Positions 14,910 through 22,264 of a stretch of DNA of 25,110 bases are shown here, in pieces. Each line of letters opens with the position of its first letter. The stretch's first letter is position 1. Origin of the DNA: a virus; IMG/VR virus record IMGVR_UViG_3300034104_003078, positions 1 to 25,110 of that record. The stretch is one strand, 5' to 3'. The translations under genes and the position numbers were made by a program. A model generated the notes under the pieces. It worked only from the letters and a program-made list of their open reading frames with translations, was not told the DNA's origin and made no database searches.

Positions 14910-16640
14910 ATGGCTATATTTACAGATCTACCAGTCATAACGAGCGCGACCATTACTGATTCACATGTATTTGCTGTTGCGACATTAAATACTACCGATC
15001 AGTTAACATTAAATGAATTGCAAAAGTCATTTACTGGTTTAAAAGCTCGTTCATCCGCACTAAGTATAGTTGGATATACTGTTCCAAGCGGAATTACGGT
15101 TGCTGCAAATGGTTATGTTGGCGTAGATAATTTTAGTCCATCTGTTTCTTTAGATATTGGAGATCAAGGTCTTACATCTCCTGAAGTTAGATTAAGAACA
15201 AGAACATCAGCAAGACAAGCTTCTTATTCTTTATATGCTCCAGATGTTATTTGGAGAGGAGTAAAAAAATCTAGCGATACAGATTATTATATACAAGCTT
15301 CTACAGACGGTTCGAATTATACAGGCGTTTTTAATATAGATATTAGCGGTAGAGTAGGTGTTTTTGATGGAAGCACAGCTTTGACTGATAAGTTTTATGT
15401 GTCAGGAGGAACAGTAAAGTTCGAAAATGAAGCTAGTGGTATTTCTTTTGATCCGCAAAATGCTGATATTAGTTCTAGTTCATCGAATGATCCTTTGACA
15501 TTTAATTATAATAGTCAGAATGATGTAATTTTAGGAACTAATGTATTATATATAGAAAATGGAGCAAATTCTTATGTTGGAATTAATAATATTACTCCAG
15601 CATATGCTTTAGATATAAGTGGCGCGGGATTAACAAAGAGAATCAGATCTTCTACATCTTCTGTATCAGAAGCGTTAGCCAATACGACAACAACAGGATA
15701 TATAAATTTAAATGGTAATAATTTATCTTTTGGAAGAATAAATGGTTTAAGTACACAAAATTTAGTTTATGATATTTCTGCAAAACGATTGGGTATTGGT
15801 CAAACTTCAATGTCTGCAACATTGCATGTTAAATCGACAGACTATACAACAAGCATATTTGAATCGGATGGAAGAACTTTTACTGAAGTATTAAGTATAA
15901 ATACTTATATAACTGGACCTGTTGGAGGTATTTTTAATACTTACGCTACAGGATCAATGTCTTATCCAACTAAAAAATGGTCTGCTGGATATTATAATTC
16001 AGGTTCTTTTGCTGATTCATACGCTTTGTTATATGGTGGCGGAACTAATAATTCAGCAGTTAAATTAGCTATAAATTCAGACGGTGATGTCACTGCTAAA
16101 GGCAGTTATACAACTAATAGTGAATATTGTAAAGGAAAATTTATACAAGTTTATCATACCAGAGTAACTGGTAACTGTATTTATTTTAATCCTTTTGAAT
16201 TTTATAGCGGAAGCTGCAATACAAATCCAAGCGGTCATAATGATTTTTATTCTCCATTTAGTATAGTTCCATATGGAGGAACAATTGAAGAAATACAATT
16301 AATATCATCTGATAATCAAGTTGGTAATGTTAATAGATTAGAAATAGCTTCTGTTTTACCAGTATATAGTTCAGCTATTCCTGATGGATTCGTTTCAGGA
16401 TTTTTTATAAGTCCTCCAAGCAATCCTGTTACATTCCCTACGAGTGGAATAATTGGATATGCCGATATTTCATCGATGTCAAAAAATACTGTTAAACGAA
16501 TTACTAAAAATCTATTTCAAGGATCAACAGCGTTTTTATCAGGAAGATTATTGCAATACAGAATATGTGAAACTAATGGAGGTAAAACATCTCCAGTTGA
16601 TTTTACAGTAGTTTCTAAAATATCATATACTGTAACATAA
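14910..16640 (+). CDS. Tail fibre / appendage with beta-helical repeats
   Basis: This 576-aa protein is rich in Ser, Thr, Asn, Gly and Tyr. A short N-terminal segment (about 1-65) probably anchors it to the tail. Four imperfect repeats follow the phage-fibre pattern 'vGI....P...L.V.g': residues 68-84 (GYVGVDNFSPSVSLDIG), 147-167 (GRVGVFDGST...FYVSGG), 221-238 (SYVGINNITPAYALDISG) and 292-308 (KRLGIGQTSMSATLHV). Such repeats usually form trimeric beta-helical shafts. Residues from about 405 (KGKFIQVYHTRVTGNCIYFNP) to the end form a different, compact, beta-rich domain with three Cys, and may be the receptor-binding head. The gene sits between the two tube-like paralogues and is joined to both by TAAAATG. 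The fibre role is well supported; the receptor is unknown. Confidence 0.72.
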   Translation: MAIFTDLPVITSATITDSHVFAVATLNTTDQLTLNELQKSFTGLKARSSALSIVGYTVPSGITVAANGYVGVDNFSPSVSLDIGDQGLTSPEVRLRTRTSARQASYSLYAPDVIWRGVKKSSDTDYYIQASTDGSNYTGVFNIDISGRVGVFDGSTALTDKFYVSGGTVKFENEASGISFDPQNADISSSSSNDPLTFNYNSQNDVILGTNVLYIENGANSYVGINNITPAYALDISGAGLTKRIRSSTSSVSEALANTTTTGYINLNGNNLSFGRINGLSTQNLVYDISAKRLGIGQTSMSATLHVKSTDYTTSIFESDGRTFTEVLSINTYITGPVGGIFNTYATGSMSYPTKKWSAGYYNSGSFADSYALLYGGGTNNSAVKLAINSDGDVTAKGSYTTNSEYCKGKFIQVYHTRVTGNCIYFNPFEFYSGSCNTNPSGHNDFYSPFSIVPYGGTIEEIQLISSDNQVGNVNRLEIASVLPVYSSAIPDGFVSGFFISPPSNPVTFPTSGIIGYADISSMSKNTVKRITKNLFQGSTAFLSGRLLQYRICETNGGKTSPVDFTVVSKISYTVT

Positions 16641-16641
16641 A

Positions 16642-17436
16642 ATGTCTAATTTTTTAAGTTATCAAAATATTGATTTTAGGTTTGGAAGCCAAAATTACTA
16701 TGCAAATAGAGTAAGTTTGTCAGCACAAGCTTCGGTTAATCCTGTATTATTGAATGATGGTTCATTGTTGAATTATGCGCCTGAAGGCGCTGTGGTTGGA
16801 AGTCTATCTACTGAGTTTTATTTAACAGGAGCTTTGCCAAGTTTTTTAAATATTACAGGTGTAGACGAATCAGCAGTTACGGCTTCCTTCGCTGGTGTTG
16901 CCATAACTGGTTTGTATCCAAAATCTGTATCATTTTCAGTTGAGCCTTTTCAGCCAATTGTTATTTCTGCTGAATTTGATTGGTATGGAAATGTTGCATT
17001 AGAAAATTTCGATGAACAAAGAGATTCTGTTTTATCTACAAAATTAGTTCCTGATTATATTGCAAATGGTTATAAATCTTATATGACTACAAGTAGTATT
17101 GAAGGCGCTGGATATATTGTTTCTTTAAATTATAGTATGACTTGTGATAGACCAGCATTCTTCAATGTTGATGAAAAATATCCATTCAGAGTTGCAAAAT
17201 TGAATAAAAAAGCTGATGTATCAATTAAGTCTAATACATTGGGTCAACTTCTTGAAACAAGCGGAAAATACGCTTATACAAATATAACAATAAAAGATAC
17301 ATATTCTACTACATTAGATACTTTTAGAATTAGTGGAGTATTATCAAGTCAAAGCTATGAGATTTCAGAAGGTCAATATCTATTAGCTTCTGCGGATATT
17401 TTACAAACTGTTCCTGAGCTTAAAACTTTAATATAA
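16642..17436 (+). CDS. Tail-tube-like paralogue B
   Basis: This 264-aa beta-rich protein has no signal peptide. Residues 89-117 contain the strand-Pro-strand-WYGN pattern shared with the 14000 gene product. The first part (21-75: ANRVSLSAQASVNPVLL, GSLSTEFYLTGALPSFLN) and the last part (TLDTFRISGVLSSQSYEISEGQYLLASADILQ) also look like tube-domain strands. It differs enough from paralogue A that they are probably not interchangeable. It lies directly before the M-like tip gene, so it may form the last ring connecting the tube to the tip complex. TAAAATG junctions flank it on both sides. Assignment to the tail tube fold is by visual comparison only. Confidence 0.68.
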   Translation: MSNFLSYQNIDFRFGSQNYYANRVSLSAQASVNPVLLNDGSLLNYAPEGAVVGSLSTEFYLTGALPSFLNITGVDESAVTASFAGVAITGLYPKSVSFSVEPFQPIVISAEFDWYGNVALENFDEQRDSVLSTKLVPDYIANGYKSYMTTSSIEGAGYIVSLNYSMTCDRPAFFNVDEKYPFRVAKLNKKADVSIKSNTLGQLLETSGKYAYTNITIKDTYSTTLDTFRISGVLSSQSYEISEGQYLLASADILQTVPELKTLI

Positions 17437-17437
17437 A

Positions 17438-19306
17438 ATGAGTTCAATTATTTCAGGTTTAAATATAAAAAATATTTATGAGTATGATTCCACATTATCA
17501 TATAATAAATTTGATGTAGTTGATTATGAGCTTGTAACTGGCATATCTGTATATCCTAGTTATACAGGTCTTGGAAATAGTGGATTAATTGCTTGGTTTA
17601 ATAATGATTATTTAGAAGATTTCAATACTGACGGAAGTTTTAATATAACTGGATGGAAAAATAAAGTAGTTGGAAGTGGAGATTTAATTCAGTTATCTTC
17701 TGATGCTAATGTTAGGCCAGATATACAATTTGATCAGAATTACATAACATTAAAAGATCTTGAATTTTTAAGTGGTACTGGTTTTGATTATACCAATAGA
17801 ACTTTTTTTCTTGCGGTAGATGTAATAGAACCAGAAAAAAAGGTGGAACAAAAAATTATTAAATTTGGTACAGATGTTTCACTTGGATCTTTAAAAATAA
17901 ATGGCAATAATACTGAATCTAGCGCAAGTGTTTTATTGGATGCTGATTCTTTTTACGCTGTATCGCCTATTTATAATCATAAAAATATATTTACTATCAT
18001 ACAAAATTCCACAGCTTCGACATTAACTATTAGACAAAATGGTTTCAATATTGGACAAGCCGCTTCCTATGATTCACAATGGAATTCTAATTACTTTGAA
18101 TTAGGAAATAATCCGAAAAATTCAGGTATAAAGTATTATGATTTATTTTATTTTTCTGGAATATTATCTGAGACTGAAATTGATTATTATGAAAAATATT
18201 TTTTTGAAAAGTATTTTTCTGATTATGAAGGATTGTTTTTTGCTAAAAAGAATGTTCCAGTTGGAGAAGCTTATTCTCCAATAACTTATACTGGTAAAAA
18301 TTATTGGACAAGAGATATTGATGATTTATTTAAATTAAGTTACGGCTCATCTGTTAATTTTAGCGCCAAGCTATCACCTTTAACTATGGGTGATGGATAC
18401 AGAACAAATACAGCAAATAATGTCAACACATTAAATGCTACTTTTAATTTAAATTATGATGGGTTAACAGACACGCAATCTAAATGTTTAATAGCGTATT
18501 TCGAAAATACCCCAGAAGCTCCTGTAAAAAGTTTATATGAAGGATTTAAAGCAGTCGATATAGATTTGTTTACGCCATATAAATTAAATGCACAAGTTTA
18601 TTTTAAAAGCATAGATCATAATTCTACATATAATAATATAAATAAAATAACTATCAATACTGAATCTTTATTTGATAGTTCGCTTGATTATAAAGGAATG
18701 TTTGTTGTGCTGGATGAAAAAAATATTAAAACATATACTAATTATGTTGACTATTTGTTAACTAATGATGTGTTTTATTTTAATTCTGATTCTTATTTAG
18801 AAAGAGGATATTATTTTTATACAGGTGTAAATTTAAATCCTCCAAGCTCGTCAACTGGACCAAGCAGTAAAATTTATATAGCGCCAAATAATAGTCCTAC
18901 TGGTATAAATTCTTGGTTTACAAAAGATTTTTATTTCAAAGGTGACTTAGAATACGAGGTAAATGAAAATATAAGATTGCTATCTAACGATATGAAAAAT
19001 TCTACAATAGAATATTCTAAAGATGGAATTAATTATAATGTTTTAGAATTAAATGTAGGATTTAAAAAACGCACTACTCAAGAGGCTAGAGCTATATTGA
19101 AATTTTTAGATGATAAAGCTGGCTTCAAAACTTTTAAATATACATTACCGCAACCATATAATAAAATAATTGATGTTTATTGTCCAGAATGGAATCATAC
19201 TTATAATTTTGAAAATAATCACGACATAAGTGTAAAATTTATAGAGTTCAAAAATCCTTTTAATGCGATTTCAGTTTTTAATACAAACATAACATTAGTC
19301 GAATGA
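17438..19306 (+). CDS. Tail tip protein with two gpM-like domains and a LamG-like insertion
   Basis: This 622-aa protein appears to contain nested domains. Residues 13-32 (YEYDSTLSYNKFDVVDYE) and 266-290 (FFAKKNVPVG...NYW) look like the two halves of a small CBM5/12-type carbohydrate-binding module. They are split by a LamG/concanavalin-like domain (37-262: GLIAWFNND start, and FYFSGILSETEIDYYEKYFFEKY, the typical closing helix). Residues 299-392 (YGSSVNFSAKLSPLTMGDGY to QVYF) and 500-612 (GFKKRTTQEARAILKFLDDK, FKYTLPQPY, CPEWNHTYN, FIEF) both match the lambda minor tail protein M pattern. Lambda gpM is about 110 aa, so this is a much enlarged, duplicated version. The stop overlaps the next start (ATGA). 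Confidence 0.75.
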   Translation: MSSIISGLNIKNIYEYDSTLSYNKFDVVDYELVTGISVYPSYTGLGNSGLIAWFNNDYLEDFNTDGSFNITGWKNKVVGSGDLIQLSSDANVRPDIQFDQNYITLKDLEFLSGTGFDYTNRTFFLAVDVIEPEKKVEQKIIKFGTDVSLGSLKINGNNTESSASVLLDADSFYAVSPIYNHKNIFTIIQNSTASTLTIRQNGFNIGQAASYDSQWNSNYFELGNNPKNSGIKYYDLFYFSGILSETEIDYYEKYFFEKYFSDYEGLFFAKKNVPVGEAYSPITYTGKNYWTRDIDDLFKLSYGSSVNFSAKLSPLTMGDGYRTNTANNVNTLNATFNLNYDGLTDTQSKCLIAYFENTPEAPVKSLYEGFKAVDIDLFTPYKLNAQVYFKSIDHNSTYNNINKITINTESLFDSSLDYKGMFVVLDEKNIKTYTNYVDYLLTNDVFYFNSDSYLERGYYFYTGVNLNPPSSSTGPSSKIYIAPNNSPTGINSWFTKDFYFKGDLEYEVNENIRLLSNDMKNSTIEYSKDGINYNVLELNVGFKKRTTQEARAILKFLDDKAGFKTFKYTLPQPYNKIIDVYCPEWNHTYNFENNHDISVKFIEFKNPFNAISVFNTNITLVE

Positions 19307-20730
19307 GCGTATATTATACAGGTTTTTATTTGAATAAAGTGCCAACTGGTTTTGGCATTTATACGGGTATTTCTTTGACTAATAGCGGAAATTTTCCTGT
19401 TGAATATACAGCAACCATTTCTGATACTACATTAATTGGTTTATCTTCGTCAAGTAGCGCAGATGGTTTTTTGCCTAATACAATGTTTATTTCTAACGAT
19501 TTAAATACATATGATCCGCAAAGTCAACAAGCGGTACAAATAGTTAATCCAAGTCAATCAGGAATTTTTTATGTGTTGCATAAACCGTTCACTAATTTTG
19601 CCGCTGGACAAGAAGCAACTGGTTATGAAAAAACTAGATTAACTATAGAAACAGTATCTTCTGCTGGTGGTACAGACGCTGCGATTTCAATAGATATTAC
19701 TGGTCAAAGAGTATTTGCTCAACCAACTCCAAAAAGAGTAGGTAAATTTTATGCTGTTAAAGATTATATTCCCGGCTATAATGTCAATTTGCAATTTAAT
19801 TGGGGAGTAATAGATTTAGATAATTATATAACAGGATTTAAAATACAAACTGCTACTGATACTTCTTTTTCTAGTATTATAGATACATTAGAATATCCTA
19901 TACAATTGAATAGTAATAGTGATGAACCTATATATGGAAGCTTTGATTGTTTAAGAAATGATGTTTTTCAAGCCAATGTAAGAAATTTAGCAATATCTAC
20001 GAATTACTATTCGAGAATTCAGCCTTTGAATGTAAATGGTGTTGGTCCATATAGTTATGCTACTGGATTCTTAGATTATTATCAAACTTTAAATGAAACT
20101 GGTTATAGCGGCTTGGTTCCTTCTCCCGGTAGTAATTTAAAATATGATCCAACTGGTTTATATCTAACTAAAATTTCAGATAATGAAACTGATTTTGATC
20201 TGTTTGATTTTTTATATAAAGCTAATAATAATTCTACAGATTTTACAAAATACACAGGCGTGATCGTGAAATTTTATCCAGACAAATCTTCTATGGCCGT
20301 ATATAAAGCTTCTTCAATAGATAAAGGAGCTATAAATTTTATAGAACCAAACGATAAACAATTGACATTTAGCGTTGATGTAAATAATACATTTAGAGTT
20401 CAATTGGAATTTGAAAATATCAGTTTATATGGATATGGTGGAGCAGGATTAAGTTGGAGATCAGATGGTACTTTTACTAATCCACAAGCTGGGGGTCCAG
20501 TATTTAATATAGATAATGTCGCTTATATAGATTCAACAAATGTGGAAAGAAAATTTAATTATTATATTTATAAAGATGTTGATAGTGTTTTTTATGCTGG
20601 TGCGGCAGGTAGTAAAGGTTGGTTAATAACTGAAAATACAAATGAAACTGAAAATAAAGTAAAAATAGCAGGAAGTCAAATAACACATTTGTTAGATTAT
20701 AATCTTATAAATACAATAACCAAACCATAA
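19303..20730 (+). CDS. Tail tip protein with Ig-like and fibronectin-III-like domains
   Basis: This 475-aa protein starts within the upstream stop codon (ATGA, 4-nt overlap), which implies coupled translation. Residues 1-140 form a beta-sandwich-like region: alternating strands, 'TNSGNFPVEYT' and 'AAISIDITGQRV', as in Ig-like or ASPM-type folds. Residues 160-256 fit a fibronectin type III domain, including the closing phrase YYSRIQPLNVNGVGPYSYAT. The C-terminal 200 residues are beta-rich with a Gly patch (YGYGGAGLSW) and I recognise no family there. In lambda order, M is followed by L; this and the next gene are extra genes between the M-like and L-like genes. They are likely tip decorations or side fibres that bind cell-surface polymers. 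Confidence 0.65.
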   Translation: MSVYYTGFYLNKVPTGFGIYTGISLTNSGNFPVEYTATISDTTLIGLSSSSSADGFLPNTMFISNDLNTYDPQSQQAVQIVNPSQSGIFYVLHKPFTNFAAGQEATGYEKTRLTIETVSSAGGTDAAISIDITGQRVFAQPTPKRVGKFYAVKDYIPGYNVNLQFNWGVIDLDNYITGFKIQTATDTSFSSIIDTLEYPIQLNSNSDEPIYGSFDCLRNDVFQANVRNLAISTNYYSRIQPLNVNGVGPYSYATGFLDYYQTLNETGYSGLVPSPGSNLKYDPTGLYLTKISDNETDFDLFDFLYKANNNSTDFTKYTGVIVKFYPDKSSMAVYKASSIDKGAINFIEPNDKQLTFSVDVNNTFRVQLEFENISLYGYGGAGLSWRSDGTFTNPQAGGPVFNIDNVAYIDSTNVERKFNYYIYKDVDSVFYAGAAGSKGWLITENTNETENKVKIAGSQITHLLDYNLINTITKP

Positions 20731-20734
20731 TAAA

Positions 20735-22231
20735 ATGGGACTAAATAACAAAATTATCAAAGACGAGCCAGTTGAAGAAATAAATATTTCAGATAATGAT
20801 ATAACTGGAGATGTTGCGGTTTTTATTCCTGAAACGTCTACATTAACAAATTCTAATAATAATACCGCTACGGCTGGAAATAATTCTGCTCAATTACCTC
20901 CTAAACTAACTACAACATCTGCATTAGATGCTGTTTCGACTTCTAATACAGTATCTTCTACAGGAGGAAGTACGCTTCAATTTGTAACAGTTGGAGATAC
21001 AGCAACTGGAGGATCTTTTACACCTATAAAACAAGGAGAGTTGCCGACAGTTTATTTCAATTTCAAAGAAAATGCATTTTATGATGGTGATTTGATTTTT
21101 AGATTTAAAACGAATAATTTAACAAGTACTGATTTTACTGGTAGCACAATATCTACTTGGAATAGTGATTCTACAATAAGATCTGGATTGACTTTAACTG
21201 GAACTAACAAATTAAAAGTTGTAAAAGCTTATGATAAATATTTTTACGAGTTAAGTGGTAATTCAGAAATAACAAATTCTGCAATTAATTTACCAGTTAA
21301 AACTAATCCTTCGTATACTATTTTAGTTTTTGCTTTAGGAGCGGATAATTTATCTGATAACGATGATTATTTAACTATTTTTGACATGTTTAATAGAACT
21401 AATGTTATTCATAAATTTGTTCATAATTATACAAGTAGTTCTTACTTTAATCCAGCTTCAGAAATTTTAAATATAGGTAAACAATTATCTGGTTATAATC
21501 TTAGAGGATCAAATCCAAATCAAAATTATTTTGGTAATTTTGTTGGCGGTACATTAAATAGTTTCAAGTATTTACAAACTAATGGAAACTTATATACTAA
21601 TTATGTATGGAATAATCCAACCGATTTATTTTGGGATAATTTTGCGACTTATTCTAATCGAATGCCAGATAGCGTAAAATATAATAGTTTTAACGCTTTT
21701 AATATTAGAAATCTAAGAAATGATATAACTAATCCTACTGCTGTTCAAGATTTTCAATTATATACTCATCCAAGTAATCCAGTAACAAATATGCAAATGT
21801 TTTCATTATTTTTTGTTGAGATGTTCACTTATATAACTGATGATGCTGTTGGATCAAATTATGTAACTTTAAATTTTGAAACATATATAAATGGTCAAAA
21901 AACTTTTGCTGGTAAACAATACATGAATAATGCTATTACTATTGATAATACTAATAACTATTTAATAACATTGAGTAATAAAAATAACGCTAGTTCCGCA
22001 ACAACATCTAGAATGTTTTTATTTGATTATATGCATGGTTCTGCAACATCGATATCAAATATGAGAACTAATTCTAAAAAGATTATTGAATCTTTGTGTT
22101 ATGATTATAAAAATATATTTCTTAAAAAGACAACAGATTTACAAATAAGTGATGGAAAAAAATCATTGCTGTTTGCTCCTAAAATACCACATCCATACTT
22201 GAACATGTATTTCACAAGCGCATCGACTTAA
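20735..22231 (+). CDS. LamG-like tail tip / adhesin protein
   Basis: In this 498-aa protein, residues 1-105 are low-complexity and rich in Asn, Thr and Ser, probably a disordered linker or anchoring arm. Residues 117-455 resemble a LamG/concanavalin-like jelly roll: GDLIFRFKTNNL, TISTWNSDSTIRSG, YTILVFALG, and a late FLFDYMHGSATSISNMRTNSKKIIESL segment corresponding to the closing helix seen in its two neighbours. Such domains commonly bind glycans. I see no lambda counterpart by position. The junction with the previous gene is TAATAAAATG. It is followed by a 33-bp gap, the longest in the tip cluster, which contains TATAAATA. Receptor binding is an inference; the fold is moderately supported. 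Confidence 0.62.
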   Translation: MGLNNKIIKDEPVEEINISDNDITGDVAVFIPETSTLTNSNNNTATAGNNSAQLPPKLTTTSALDAVSTSNTVSSTGGSTLQFVTVGDTATGGSFTPIKQGELPTVYFNFKENAFYDGDLIFRFKTNNLTSTDFTGSTISTWNSDSTIRSGLTLTGTNKLKVVKAYDKYFYELSGNSEITNSAINLPVKTNPSYTILVFALGADNLSDNDDYLTIFDMFNRTNVIHKFVHNYTSSSYFNPASEILNIGKQLSGYNLRGSNPNQNYFGNFVGGTLNSFKYLQTNGNLYTNYVWNNPTDLFWDNFATYSNRMPDSVKYNSFNAFNIRNLRNDITNPTAVQDFQLYTHPSNPVTNMQMFSLFFVEMFTYITDDAVGSNYVTLNFETYINGQKTFAGKQYMNNAITIDNTNNYLITLSNKNNASSATTSRMFLFDYMHGSATSISNMRTNSKKIIESLCYDYKNIFLKKTTDLQISDGKKSLLFAPKIPHPYLNMYFTSAST

Positions 22232-22244
22232 TTAGAAATAAAAC

Positions 22245-22252
22245 TATAAATA
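22245..22252 (+). promoter_or_regulatory. TATAAATA element, candidate promoter for the L-K-I genes
   Basis: A perfect TATAAATA lies 12 nt before the ATG at 22265, in the only gap longer than 4 nt between the TMP stop and the L-like gene. It matches the T4-type late-promoter octamer and one of the motifs in the divergent region (2792-2799). The predicted transcript would have a leader of only a few bases. Confidence 0.42.
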
Positions 22253-22264
22253 CTGATAATAAAT

